From assembly GCF_002796985.1 (NCBI RefSeq), contig NZ_PEKX01000019.1:1-60872 (forward strand): a stretch of DNA of 60,872 bases. The letters run 5' to 3'. Both the position numbers and the translations under genes were made by a program. Below the pieces are notes generated by a model, which searched no databases, was not told the origin of the DNA, and saw only the letters and a list, made by a program, of their open reading frames with translations. Below, one piece after another: positions 48,567 through 57,570 of this stretch. This stretch comes from Pseudomonas sp. GTDB lineage: Bacteria; Pseudomonadota; Gammaproteobacteria; Pseudomonadales; Pseudomonadaceae. Position 1 is the stretch's first letter; every line of letters starts with the position of its first letter.

Positions 48567-48593
48567 AGGGAGCCGCAAGGCTCCCTTTTTTTG
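48567..48593 (+). terminator. Rho-independent terminator, end of glyA-sox-purU-fdhA
   Basis: AGGGAGCC and GGCTCCCT form an 8-bp stem closed by the stable GCAA tetraloop, followed by seven T. It lies 46 bp after the fdhA stop codon. Confidence 0.93.
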
Positions 48594-48694
48594 TGCCCGA
48601 TCGACTGGCACAGGCTCACCCTGCAGGAGCGCGCCCTCGATGCTTTTCCAAAAAGGCGGCTCGCTACCACCAGAAATTCCTGCGCTCGGATCGG

Positions 48695-48810
48695 CCCTCA
48701 CCCTAACCCTCTCCCGGGGGGAGAGGGGACTGTGCGGTGCAGGAGGAAACCACAGCGTCAGCCGGCACGATCTGCTCCCTCTCCCTCTGGGAGAGGGCTG
48801 GGGTGAGGGG
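48695..48810. repeat. Composite CTCTCCC inverted repeat with conserved core (copy 3)
   Basis: It has the same arms as the 19675 copy and a core containing GGTGCAGGAGGAAACCA and GCGTCAGCCGGCACG; the right flank GAAAGCGCAAACACGGAG is also related. Otherwise the 340-bp gap after fdhA holds only the terminator. Confidence 0.85.
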
Positions 48811-48860
48811 AAAGCGCAAACACGGAGCTATCCGGAGAAAAACAGTTGCTCTTACAAGGA

Positions 48861-49262
48861 TCAGGGCTTGGGCGCGGGACAGTTGAAATCGCCTGCCTGG
48901 CAGTCGGACAGCGTCTGCAGTTCCTTGATGCGGTTGTCGGTCATGGTCTCCAGGCAATTGCTGTAAGCCATCTGGAAGCCCGAGCCGCCTCCAACGCTGG
49001 AGGTCTCGAACTGGCAACTGAGGTCGCGGTAGTTCAGCCAGGCCTTCTGCGCAGCGGTCAGGGCCTTCTTCTGCCCGGCATCCAGGCGCTGGCGATACTG
49101 CCCGTAGAGGTCGTTGAGGCGCTTGTCGCTGGCTTTGTAAGCGGACCCGATGCAGGCATTGATATCCGCCTGGGTCTGGGCGTCGGCGCAGTCGGCGGCG
49201 GCCTGGGCGGCAGTGGAGAACGCCAGCAGGCTGGCTGGCAGGAGCAAGAGCAGCAACTTCAT
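48861..49262 (-). CDS. Secreted LprI/DUF1311-type protein
   Basis: A 133-residue exported protein. Signal peptide KLLLLLLPASLLAFSTAAQA is followed by a mature domain with CADAQTQADINACIG, SDKRLNDLYGQYRQRLDAGQ, then LTAAQKAWLNYRDLSCQFE. This Cys-patterned helical repeat (four or more Cys) is the LprI/DUF1311 lysozyme-inhibitor-like fold. Homologues inhibit lysozyme or have no known function. The ATG at 49262 was chosen because it begins the signal peptide. It stands alone between repeat blocks. Confidence 0.8.
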   Translation of the reverse strand: MKLLLLLLPASLLAFSTAAQAAADCADAQTQADINACIGSAYKASDKRLNDLYGQYRQRLDAGQKKALTAAQKAWLNYRDLSCQFETSSVGGGSGFQMAYSNCLETMTDNRIKELQTLSDCQAGDFNCPAPKP

Positions 49263-49328
49263 GGGGACGCTATCCGTTGTTTTGGATGGAATCCCCACTC
49301 TAGCCGCTTTGGCCATAACCCGACCAAG

Positions 49329-49420
49329 CGGCGGATAACGCTTGGGGCGTTATGCGCACTACGCGAACGCCCGCCCCTGGCCGAAACGTAGGGCGAATAA
49401 CCGCTCGCGGTTATCCGCCG
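49329..49420. repeat. Palindrome, GTAGGGCGnATAACGC family
   Basis: GGCGGATAACGCTTGGGGCG with TTATGCGCACTACG on the left and GTAGGGCGAATAACCGCTCG with GTTATCCGCC on the right, mutually inverted. It lies downstream of the HDAC-like gene. Confidence 0.75.
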
Positions 49421-49434
49421 TCAGGTCGACGTCC

Positions 49435-50547
49435 TCAGCCGAGCAGTTTGCCTGCCATCCGCTCCAGCGCCTGGCGCTGGAAGGCGCGGAAGTCCGCGTC
49501 GGGTTGCTGGCCTTCGAGCATCGGCAGGAAGGGATCGACCACTTCGGTGCGCACGCCGGCCATTTCCTCGATCACCGCGTGGCCGCAGAACGGCACATAG
49601 GCTTCCGCGTAACCGCCTTCGTGCACCACCACCAACCGGCCATTGCACAGGCGCTCGGCAGCGTCGCGCACGGAGGCGGTCATGAAGCGGAACGTCTCGC
49701 TGTGGGCGAGCATGCGCGCCAGCGGGTCCACGCCGTTGGCGTCGAAGCCGCTGGCGACCACGATCAGTTCGGGCTGGAAGCGTTCCAGCGCCGGCACGAT
49801 GATCGTTTCCATGGCCGCGCGGTAGGCATCGTCACCGCTGCCCGGATAGAGCGGCACGTTGAGGTTGTAGCCCTTGCCCGCGCCCTCGCCGATGTCGTCC
49901 ACCGCGCCGGTGCCGGTGGGGTAGCAGTCGGCCTGGTGGATCGACAGGGTCAGTACATCGTCACGGCCGTAGAAGATCGCCTCGGTGCCGTTGCCGTGGT
50001 GCACGTCCCAGTCCAGCACCGCCACGCGCTGGATGCCATGGCGCGCCTTGGCCGTCTCCACCGCCACGGCGATGTTCGCCAGGTAGCAGAAGCCCATGCC
50101 GCGATCCGGCAAGCAGTGGTGGCCCGGCGGACGGGACAGCGCGTAGGCGTTGTCCAGCTCGCCGCGCAGCACCGCGTCCACCGCGGCGATGGTCAGGCCG
50201 GCGGACTGCCGGGCGATGTCGTAGGTGCCATGGCTGACCATGGTTTCCTCGCCCATGTCGCCGTGGCCGACTTCGCTGTAGGCCTTGAAGCGCTCCAGGT
50301 AGCTCGCCGGGTGTACCCGCAGCAGGTCTTCCTCGCTGGCCAGCGGCGCGCTGGACAGGTGCAGTTGGGCGCTCAGGCCGGAGACGTCCATCAGGCTTTT
50401 CAGCCGGCGCTTGCTCTCGGGCGACTCGGCATGGCCGCCGCCCACCGGCGGCTGCAGCCAGCCACCGACGGGAAGGATCAGCGCATGCAGCCCGGTCGCG
50501 TGCCAGAAGCAGCGCTCGTCGAAGAAGAACCCGGTACGGCGGCTCAT
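49435..50547 (-). CDS. Class II histone-deacetylase-like amidohydrolase (HdaH type)
   Basis: A 370-residue zinc amidohydrolase of the arginase/deacetylase fold. The active-site His pair is in LSRPPGHHCLPDRGMGFC; zinc ligands are in VLDWDVHHGNGTEAI and VVASGFDANGVDPLARM; GGYAEAYVPF closes the site. P. aeruginosa has several such proteins, described as HDAC-like amidohydrolases or acetylpolyamine deacetylases; this one most resembles the HdaH type. Its ATG overlaps the stop of the NCS1 permease gene by 4 bp, so the two are translationally coupled. Deacylation of an imported acylated amine is the likely job; the substrate is unproven. Confidence 0.9.
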   Translation of the reverse strand: MSRRTGFFFDERCFWHATGLHALILPVGGWLQPPVGGGHAESPESKRRLKSLMDVSGLSAQLHLSSAPLASEEDLLRVHPASYLERFKAYSEVGHGDMGEETMVSHGTYDIARQSAGLTIAAVDAVLRGELDNAYALSRPPGHHCLPDRGMGFCYLANIAVAVETAKARHGIQRVAVLDWDVHHGNGTEAIFYGRDDVLTLSIHQADCYPTGTGAVDDIGEGAGKGYNLNVPLYPGSGDDAYRAAMETIIVPALERFQPELIVVASGFDANGVDPLARMLAHSETFRFMTASVRDAAERLCNGRLVVVHEGGYAEAYVPFCGHAVIEEMAGVRTEVVDPFLPMLEGQQPDADFRAFQRQALERMAGKLLG

Positions 50548-51935
50548 GCGCGGGCTGCCTTCAGGGCGCGCTGGCGCTTGCGGCTGAACAGCCAGTAGAC
50601 CGGCGAGACCACGCCCAGGCCGACGACCCAGGAGATGTCCGCACCGTTCATGGCCTGCGCGGCGGCGCCGGTGTAGAGCGCGGTGGACATGAACGGCACC
50701 TGCACCAGGATGCCGAGGATGTAGCAGTTCACCGCGGTCCAGTTGAAGGTGCCGTAGATGCCGCCGTCACGCCGGAAGAACGACAGCACGTCGTACTCGC
50801 CGTGGGCGATCAGGTAGTAGTCGACCAGGTTGATCGCGCTCCAGGGCACCAGCACGTAGAGCAGCAGCAGGATGAAGTTGGTGTAGTTGGCCATGAAGTT
50901 GTCCTGGCCGAGCAGGGCGATGGTCAGCGAGCCGCCGAACAGCGCCAGGGCGATCACCGCGCGCCAGCCGGCCTTGGCCGACCAGGCGGGAATCAGCGTC
51001 TGGCCGACGGTGATGGCCGACAGGGTGCCGCAGTACAGGTTCATCGAGTTGGTAGCGGCGATGCCGATGGAGAACACCGCGACCATGATGGCGCTGAAGC
51101 CGCCGGTCATCTCGATCAGGCCGGCGATGACGTCGCCCTCGCCCACCGACAGGCCGACCAGCACGCCCAGCAGCATCGGCAGGATCGAACCCAGGCAGCA
51201 GCCCCAGTAGCTCGACCAGAATGCGGTGCGCGAACCGGTGCCCTGCGGCATGTAGCGCGAGTAGTCGGACACGTACGGTGCGTAGGCCAGCTGCCAGAGG
51301 GCGGCGATGGACAGCGCGCCGAGGAAGCCGGGGATGTTGTTCTCGTTGCGCTGCAACAGGTCCGCCGGCAGGCCGTGGACGAATACCAGCCAGACGAAGC
51401 TGACCAGCAGCACTGCGCCGGACAGCCAGGACATCACGCGGGTGTAGCCGTGGATCAGGCGGTAGCCGAACACCGTGGCGATCACGCTGATCGCGCCCAC
51501 CAGCAGGATGCCGGTGTTGGTGCCGATCACCTCGAAGCGAGCGTGCAGCGCCTGGCCGCCGAGCACCAGGTTGGAGGCGAAGAAGCCCAGGTACATGATC
51601 ACCACCAGGGCGACCACCAGCAAGGATCCGAAGGAGCCGAACTGGCCACGGGTCTGCACCATCTGCGGCACGCCCAGCTGCGGGCCCTGGGCCGAGTGCA
51701 GGGCCATGAACACGCCGCCCACCAGGTTGCCAAGCACCAGCGCCGCCACAGCGGCGAAGAACGGCAGCTTGAACACGGTGACCGCCAGGGCGCCGGTAAC
51801 CACGGTCAGCAGCATGATGTTGCTGCCGAACCAGATGGTGAAGAGGTCGCGGGCGCGGCCGTGTCGTTCATGTGCGGCGATGGGCTGGATGGTGCTCAGC
51901 TCCAGCGTCGTCGCCTGGTTTTGCGTCGTTGTCAT
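50544..51935 (-). CDS. NCS1-family permease (cytosine/purine/hydantoin type)
   Basis: A 463-residue membrane protein with about 12 helices and no cleavable signal. ARDLFTIWFGSNIMLLTVVT near the N-terminus is the NCS1 helix 1 region (substrate and sodium binding in Mhp1), and GPQLGVPQMVQTRGQFGSFG is the helix 3 segment conserved in CodB-like permeases. The middle has YVSDYSRYMPQGTGSRTAFW, a very typical NCS1 loop. Substrates of the family are nucleobases, hydantoins and vitamins, so an N-heterocycle or amide is possible. An ATG at 51935 was preferred over a GTG four codons upstream. Confidence 0.88.
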   Translation of the reverse strand: MTTTQNQATTLELSTIQPIAAHERHGRARDLFTIWFGSNIMLLTVVTGALAVTVFKLPFFAAVAALVLGNLVGGVFMALHSAQGPQLGVPQMVQTRGQFGSFGSLLVVALVVIMYLGFFASNLVLGGQALHARFEVIGTNTGILLVGAISVIATVFGYRLIHGYTRVMSWLSGAVLLVSFVWLVFVHGLPADLLQRNENNIPGFLGALSIAALWQLAYAPYVSDYSRYMPQGTGSRTAFWSSYWGCCLGSILPMLLGVLVGLSVGEGDVIAGLIEMTGGFSAIMVAVFSIGIAATNSMNLYCGTLSAITVGQTLIPAWSAKAGWRAVIALALFGGSLTIALLGQDNFMANYTNFILLLLYVLVPWSAINLVDYYLIAHGEYDVLSFFRRDGGIYGTFNWTAVNCYILGILVQVPFMSTALYTGAAAQAMNGADISWVVGLGVVSPVYWLFSRKRQRALKAARA

Positions 51936-52012
51936 TGTGTTTCTCACGCGTCGTTGGCAAGGCAGGCCCGGCGCGAGCGCCGGGCAGGGATCAGAAAAGG
52001 ATCAAGGGAAAA

Positions 52013-53071
52013 TCAGCGGGCGGCCCAGGCGTTGAAGCGCTGTTCCAGCTCTTCACCGTGGTCGACCCAGAAGGCCGCATCCACCGAACGCGCGCCTTCG
52101 AGGTTGGCCGGCGCGGTGGGCAATGCGTCACGCACGTCCGCCGGCAGCAGGTCCAGCGTGCCCTTGTGCACCGGGCCGTAGGGGATGTTCTCGGAGAAGG
52201 TCTTCTGGGTTTGCGGCTGGCTGGCGAAGGCGATGAATTTCTCGGCCAGCGCCTTGTTCGGCGTGCCCTTCACCACGGCCCAGTATTCCGGGTCATACAG
52301 GCTGCCCGGCCAGACGATGCCCAGCTTCACGCCTTCCTTCTGCGCGGCGGCGATGCGGCCGTTGTAGGCAGCGCTCATCACCACGTCACCGGCAGCCAGC
52401 CACTGCGGCGGCTGCGCGCCGGCTTCCCACCACTGGATGTTGCTCTTGAGCTGGTCGAGCTTGGCGAAGGCGCGATCGACGCCTTCCTTGGTGCCGAGCA
52501 CCTTGTAGATATCTTCCTGCTTCACGCCGTCGGCCAGCAGGGCAATTTCCAGGGTGTACTTGGCGCCCTTGCGCAGGCCGCGCTTGCCCGGGTATTCGGC
52601 GGTGTTCCAGAAGTCGGCCCAGGACTGCGGAGCCTTGGCGACCTTGGCGCCGTTGTAGGCCATGACCATGGACCAGACGTAGGTGGCCACGCCGCACTCG
52701 CTGAGGGTGCCGGGGACGAAGTTCTTCTCGTCGCCGATGGCCGCCGGGTCGATGCGCTCGAACAGGCCTTCCTCGCAGCCGCGTAGCAGCTCCGGGCTTT
52801 CCACCTCGACCACGTCCCAGGTGACCTTGCCGACATCGACCATGGCTTTCACCTTGGCCATCTCGCCGTTGTATTCGCCGGCGACGATCTTGCCGGCGCC
52901 GCTGGCCTCGAAGGGCTTGAAGTAGGCCTGCTCCTGGGCCGCCTTGGTGGCGCCGCCGAAGGAGATGACGGTGATGCTTTGGGGCCCGGTTGAAGCTTGG
53001 GCGTTAACGCTGCCGACAGCGGCGGCAAGGGCACAGGTGATGGAGATGCGCGTGAGCAAGGACACTTTCAT
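52013..53071 (-). CDS. Polyamine-type ABC transporter substrate-binding protein (orphan)
   Basis: A 352-residue periplasmic protein with a signal peptide (KVSLLTRISITCALAAAVGS up to VNAQA). It belongs to the PotD/PotF-like group: ITVISFGGATKAAQEQAYFK at the start, TWDVVEVESPELLRGCEEGL, then MAYNGAKVAKAPQSWADFWN and MSAAYNGRIAAAQKEGVKLG. The residues contacting polyamine amines cannot be verified by eye. No permease or ATPase gene accompanies it, so it must use a distant transporter. GGGAG precedes the ATG at 53071. It is 77 bp upstream of the permease gene. Confidence 0.88.
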   Translation of the reverse strand: MKVSLLTRISITCALAAAVGSVNAQASTGPQSITVISFGGATKAAQEQAYFKPFEASGAGKIVAGEYNGEMAKVKAMVDVGKVTWDVVEVESPELLRGCEEGLFERIDPAAIGDEKNFVPGTLSECGVATYVWSMVMAYNGAKVAKAPQSWADFWNTAEYPGKRGLRKGAKYTLEIALLADGVKQEDIYKVLGTKEGVDRAFAKLDQLKSNIQWWEAGAQPPQWLAAGDVVMSAAYNGRIAAAQKEGVKLGIVWPGSLYDPEYWAVVKGTPNKALAEKFIAFASQPQTQKTFSENIPYGPVHKGTLDLLPADVRDALPTAPANLEGARSVDAAFWVDHGEELEQRFNAWAAR

Positions 53072-53204
53072 GGAACGACTCCCACAGCCGGATTGGCGTT
53101 GTTGTGTTGCTGGGCAGTACCCCCGGCCAGAAGCCGGGCAAAAGGGTTCCATCGCGCGGGCGTCTTCGCGCTCGCGGCGTTGTTGTTGGGCATTTCGGCT
53201 ATTC

Positions 53205-53302
53205 GTAGGAGCGAGCTTGCTCGCGAACGGTGCCTAGGGAGAGGGGAGCCCGCAAACACCGGCGCTCCCCGGAACTCTATTCGCGAGCAAGCTCGCTCCT
53301 AC
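53205..53302. repeat. REP-type pair, GTAGGAGCGAGCTTGCTCGC family, with insert
   Basis: A standard inverted pair separated by about 50 bp, including CCTAGGGAGAGGGGAGCCCG and CGCAAACACCGG, which looks like a piece of the CTCTCCC composite element. It lies between the aminotransferase and binding-protein genes. Confidence 0.8.
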
Positions 53303-53324
53303 AAAAAAGCGGAAGCGCGGGCTG

Positions 53325-54707
53325 TTACAGCACGCCGATTTCCTGGGCCGTGCGATCCACCGCCCGGCGCGTCTTGTCGACCAGCTCGTCGATCTCGGCA
53401 CGGCCGGCAACCAGCGCCGGGGCCATGATCATGCGGCCGAGGGTGGAACGGATGATCAGGCCTTCCTCGAAGCCGATGGTGCGGCAGCGCCAGGCGATGT
53501 CGTTCTCGTTGTCGAAGCGCTTGCGGGTCGCCTTGTCTTCGACGAACTGCAACGCGGCAACCAGACCGCTGCCCTGAATCTCGCCCACCAGCGGGTGGTT
53601 GCCAAAGACTTCGCGCAGGCACTGTTGCAGGTACGGGCCGGTGTCGTTCTTCACCGCATTGACCCAACCCTCGTCACGCAGCGCGCGCAGGTTGGCCACC
53701 GCCACCGCTGCCGCCACCGGGTGGCCGGAGTAGGTCAGGCCGTGGGCGAACACACCGCCCTCTTCCACCAGCGCCTGGGCGATACGCTTGCTCAGCACCA
53801 GGCCGCCCATGGGGATGTAGCCGGAAGTCAGGCCCTTGGCGATGGACAGGGTGTCCGGCTGGAAGCCGAAGTGCTGGTGGGCGAACCACTCGCCGGTACG
53901 GCCGAAGCCGCCGATCACTTCGTCGGCACACAGCAGCACGTCGTACTGACGGCAGATGCGCTGGATTTCCGGCCAGTAGCTTTCCGGCGGGAAGATCATG
54001 CCGCCGGCGCCCTGGAACGGCTCGGCGATGAAGCCTGCGACGTTCTCCGCGCCCAGTTCGAGAATCTTCTCTTCCAGCTGCAGCGCGCAGCGACGGCCGA
54101 ACTCGGCCGGGGTCAGCTCGCCGCCGGCGGCGAACCAGTAAGGCTCGTCGATGTGCGCGATATCCGGGATCAGGCCGCCCATCTCGTGCATGAACTTCAT
54201 GCCGCCCAGCGCGGTGGCCGCCAGGGTGGAGCCGTGGTAGCCGTTCCAGCGGCCGATCATGATCTTCTTCTGCGGCTTGCCTTCGATCTGCCAGAAGCGG
54301 CGCACGGTGCGGATCAGCACCTCGTTGGCCTCGGAGCCGGAGTTGGTGTAGATCGCGTGGCTGTAGTGGTCGGGCAGCAGGCTGAAGAGCGTTTCGGAGA
54401 GTTCGATTACCGCCGGATGGGTGGTGTGGAAGAACATGTTGTAGTACGGCAGCTCGTCCAGCTGGGCGGTGGCGGCGGCGGTCAGGTCCTTGCGGCCGTA
54501 GCCCAGGTTGGTGCACCACAGGCCGGACATGCCGTCCAGGTAGCGGTTGCCGTCATTGTCCCAGAGGTGCAGGCCCTCGCCGCGCACCATCACGCGCGGG
54601 CCTTCGGCGTTCAGCGCCTTCTGGTCGAGGAAGGCATGGATGTGGTGGGCCGCGTCCGCTTTCTGGTAGTCGCGGGTATCACGTGGCGCGCGAGTCTTGT
54701 CGGTCAT
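53325..54707 (-). CDS. Class III aminotransferase (SpuC-like, amine:pyruvate type)
   Basis: A 460-residue fold-type-I PLP enzyme. The PLP-binding Lys is in TLSIAKGLTSGYIPMGG, and CADEVIGGFGRTGEWFAH carries the pyridine-contacting Asp. GLWCTNLGYGRKDL and YTNSGSEANEVLIRTVRRFW are typical of omega-amine:pyruvate aminotransferases such as SpuC, which acts on putrescine, cadaverine and related diamines. It is followed on the same strand by the binding protein and preceded by an aldehyde dehydrogenase, the pairing expected for oxidative deamination of amines. Confidence 0.92.
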   Translation of the reverse strand: MTDKTRAPRDTRDYQKADAAHHIHAFLDQKALNAEGPRVMVRGEGLHLWDNDGNRYLDGMSGLWCTNLGYGRKDLTAAATAQLDELPYYNMFFHTTHPAVIELSETLFSLLPDHYSHAIYTNSGSEANEVLIRTVRRFWQIEGKPQKKIMIGRWNGYHGSTLAATALGGMKFMHEMGGLIPDIAHIDEPYWFAAGGELTPAEFGRRCALQLEEKILELGAENVAGFIAEPFQGAGGMIFPPESYWPEIQRICRQYDVLLCADEVIGGFGRTGEWFAHQHFGFQPDTLSIAKGLTSGYIPMGGLVLSKRIAQALVEEGGVFAHGLTYSGHPVAAAVAVANLRALRDEGWVNAVKNDTGPYLQQCLREVFGNHPLVGEIQGSGLVAALQFVEDKATRKRFDNENDIAWRCRTIGFEEGLIIRSTLGRMIMAPALVAGRAEIDELVDKTRRAVDRTAQEIGVL

Positions 54708-54879
54708 CGACTTTCTCCTCTATCCCTCGGCGGTGCTCCGGCAGCCGGCCTGAGGGGTCTTCAGGGGATCGAGGGCGACGGACTTACCTGGGCAGTCTCA
54801 CCGGCCGTCTCGAACGGTTCGGTTAGCAATTGGGGCGTTGCTCAGGCGCCGGGCACGAACCCGGCAGCCTGTCTTGCAG

Positions 54880-56373
54880 TTAGTCGCGCAGCTGGAACCA
54901 GGTGGTCTTGAGCTGCGTGTATTTATCGAACGAGTGCAGCGACAGGTCGCGGCCGAAGCCGGACTGCTTGCCGCCACCGAAGGGAATCGCCGGGTCCAGC
55001 GCGTCCACGGTGTTCACCGACACGGTGCCGGCGTTCAGCTTGCGCGCCACGCGGTGGGCGCGGTGCAGGTCGTCGCTCCACAGGGAAGCGGCGAGGCCGT
55101 AGATGCTGTCGTTGGCCAGGCGCACGGCTTCCTCTTCGCTGTCGAAGGGGATGACTGCAAGCACCGGGCCGAACACTTCGTCGCGGGCCAGGGATTGCTC
55201 CGGGCGCACGCCGGTGAAAATGGTCGGCTCGATGAAGTTGTCCGACCCGTTGAAACTCAGTTGGCGACCACCACAGGCGAGCGTGGCGCCGTCGCTCTGG
55301 GCGCGATCGATGCAGCTCATGACGCCAGCGGTCTGCTTGTTGTCGACGATGGCGCCGGCACGGCTGGCCGGGTCCAGCGGGTCACCCGGCGTCCAGTCGC
55401 GGGCCTTGGCGATCAGGCGTTCGACGAATTCGTCGTGGATCGAACGCTCCACCAGCAGGCGCGAGTTGGCCGAGCAGACTTCGCCCTGGTTGAAGAAGAT
55501 GCCAAAGGCGGCCTTCTCGGCGGCGAGGTCGAGGTCGCGGCAGTCGGCGAACACCAGGTTCGGGCTCTTGCCGCCGCACTCCAGCCACACCTGCTTGAGG
55601 TTGGACTGCGCGGAATACTGCATGAAGTACTTGCCGACCTGGGTCGAGCCGGTGAACACCAGGGCGTCCACGTCCGGGTGCAGGCCCAGCGCCTTGCCGG
55701 CGGTTTCACCCAGGCCCGGCACGACGTTCAGCACGCCTTCGGGGATGCCGGCTTCCAGCGCCAGCTCGGCCAGGCGCAGGGCGGAGAACGGCGACTGCTC
55801 GGCGGGCTTGAGCACCACGGAGTTGCCGGCGGCCAGCGCGGGCGCCAGCTTCCAGGCGGCCATGTCGAGGGGGAAGTTCCACGGCACTACGGCGCCGATC
55901 ACGCCGAGCGGCGTGCGGGTGATGGTGGCCAGGGCGTTCTGCGCGGTCGGTGCGACCTGGTCATAAAGCTTGTCGAGGCTTTCGGCGTACCAGGAGAACA
56001 CGCCAGCGGCGCCGGGCACGTCGATGTTCCAGGCGTCCATCACCGGCTTGCCCATGTTCAGGGTGTCGAGCAGGGCCAGTTCGTCGCGGTTGGCCATCAT
56101 CAGCTCGGCGAGCTTCTGCAGCACGGCCTTGCGCTCACGCGGCGCCATGCGCGCCCAGGGGCCGGTCTCGAAGGCCTGGCGGGCGACCCGTACGGCGGCG
56201 TCGATTTCGGCCGCGCCACAGGCGGCGACATTGGCCAGCAGGCGATTGGTCGCCGGGTCGAGAGCGGCGAAAGTGGCGCCATCCTGTGCACTGACACGGC
56301 GGCCGCCAATCAGCGCGCTATCGATGAAGGTCTGCCGGGCAGCACGCTGCCGCCAATCGTTGAGCTCGTACAC
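54880..56373 (-). CDS. Aldehyde dehydrogenase, KauB/PuuC-like (aminoaldehyde type)
   Basis: A 497-residue NAD(P)+-dependent aldehyde dehydrogenase. Catalytic Cys is in NQGEVCSANSRLLVER and catalytic Glu in VWLECGGKSPNLVFADC; GAVVPWNFPLDMAAWK is the cofactor region. The length equals P. aeruginosa KauB, which oxidises gamma-aminobutyraldehyde and other omega-aminoaldehydes. A GTG start at 56373 is chosen: AGGAG sits 7 nt upstream and the resulting protein fits the family, whereas the longer frame does not. It completes the conversion begun by the class III aminotransferase. Confidence 0.9.
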   Translation of the reverse strand: MYELNDWRQRAARQTFIDSALIGGRRVSAQDGATFAALDPATNRLLANVAACGAAEIDAAVRVARQAFETGPWARMAPRERKAVLQKLAELMMANRDELALLDTLNMGKPVMDAWNIDVPGAAGVFSWYAESLDKLYDQVAPTAQNALATITRTPLGVIGAVVPWNFPLDMAAWKLAPALAAGNSVVLKPAEQSPFSALRLAELALEAGIPEGVLNVVPGLGETAGKALGLHPDVDALVFTGSTQVGKYFMQYSAQSNLKQVWLECGGKSPNLVFADCRDLDLAAEKAAFGIFFNQGEVCSANSRLLVERSIHDEFVERLIAKARDWTPGDPLDPASRAGAIVDNKQTAGVMSCIDRAQSDGATLACGGRQLSFNGSDNFIEPTIFTGVRPEQSLARDEVFGPVLAVIPFDSEEEAVRLANDSIYGLAASLWSDDLHRAHRVARKLNAGTVSVNTVDALDPAIPFGGGKQSGFGRDLSLHSFDKYTQLKTTWFQLRD

Positions 56374-56568
56374 CAGGGCACTCCTGCTTCGCTCGCCCTC
56401 GAGGGACGTTGTTGTTCGAATGTGGATTGGATGGTCGCCCAAGGCCTTGCCAAGGAAAATTATTAAATTTGTCTTCGGGGTATATGAAAAAGCTGGGCAG
56501 GCCCGCACCAGCCCGATGCGTCACGCACCACCACGGTGCGAACCCGCGCACCGCTGCAGGGCCCGCAC

Positions 56569-57366
56569 TCAGCGGGTCAGTGCCCCATACAGCTCAGGCC
56601 GACGGCACGGCAGGTAGGGGAAAGTCTCGGCCTGGCGAGCGCGTTGCTGTGGGTCGAGATCGACGATCAGCAGACTCTCCGCGGGCCCGGCGGCAGCCAG
56701 GCGCTCGCCGTCCGGCGCGACGATGCAGGAGCCGCCGAGGAAGGCCAGCCCGTCCTCCACGCCGCAGTGGTTGCAGTAGGCGACGAACAGCTGGTTCTCC
56801 ACCGCCCGCGCCGGAACTATCACCCCCGGCACCGCGCCGTATTCCGGGGTCAGCGCGGTGGGGATGAGGATCAGCCCGGCGCCGTTCAAGGCGTGGGTAC
56901 GCACCGCCTCGGGGTATTCCACGTCGAAGCAGATCAGCAGGCCGATGCGCCAGCCGGCATAGTCGAACGGGGCTTCCAGCACGTCGCCGGCGCTGAACAC
57001 TTCCCGCTCCATGGCACCGAACAGGTGCGCCTTGCGGTAGTGGCCCAGAGCGCTGCCGCACGGGCCGATCACCTGCACCGAGTTGTACGGCTTGCCGCCC
57101 TGCGGATGGCGCTCGGCGTAGCCGTAGGCGATGGCCAGCCCGAAGCGCTGCGCCAGCTCGCCGATGCGCCGGGCAGAGGAGCCGTCCGCGGCTTCGGCCA
57201 GCTCGTTCATGCGCTGCGGGACGTTGTAGCCGCCCAGCCACAGCTCGGGGCAGAGCAACAGCTGCACGCCGGCAGCGGCCGCGGCGCCGGCCTGGCGCTC
57301 CAGTTGGTCGAGGTTGCCGGCGACATTGCCGGGGAGGCCGCAGGTCTGCCAAAGGGCCATGCGCAT
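56569..57366 (-). CDS. Carbon-nitrogen hydrolase, DavA-like omega-amidase
   Basis: A 265-residue nitrilase-superfamily protein. The catalytic triad is visible: Glu in LLLCPELWLGGYN, Lys in GHYRKAHLFG, and Cys in LLICFDVEYPEAVRT. Its sequence, including MRMALWQTCGLPGNVAGNL and VENQLFVAYCNHCGVEDG, closely resembles DavA (5-aminopentanamidase), which hydrolyses 5-aminovaleramide to 5-aminovalerate in lysine breakdown. The lysine monooxygenase DavB usually paired with it is absent, so an omega-amide produced in this locus is the better guess. The start at 57366 is set by GGAGTAAAGCTC just before ATG. Confidence 0.85.
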   Translation of the reverse strand: MRMALWQTCGLPGNVAGNLDQLERQAGAAAAAGVQLLLCPELWLGGYNVPQRMNELAEAADGSSARRIGELAQRFGLAIAYGYAERHPQGGKPYNSVQVIGPCGSALGHYRKAHLFGAMEREVFSAGDVLEAPFDYAGWRIGLLICFDVEYPEAVRTHALNGAGLILIPTALTPEYGAVPGVIVPARAVENQLFVAYCNHCGVEDGLAFLGGSCIVAPDGERLAAAGPAESLLIVDLDPQQRARQAETFPYLPCRRPELYGALTR

Positions 57367-57570
57367 GAGCTTTACTCCAGGCTGCGTGTACGGGATTTGC
57401 AGGGCGTTTTCACGGGCTGCGCTGGAGTATGCCCGCGCCCGGAGGGTCGCAGCAGGCGGCCAAGGCCATGAAAAATGTGCTCGTCGGCGAGGAAAATCTT
57501 CGCCATGGGCCGCCCCCGCCGGCCGGCCCAACGCGGTATCTTGTATAAAAAAGCATCAACGAGGCGTGCA

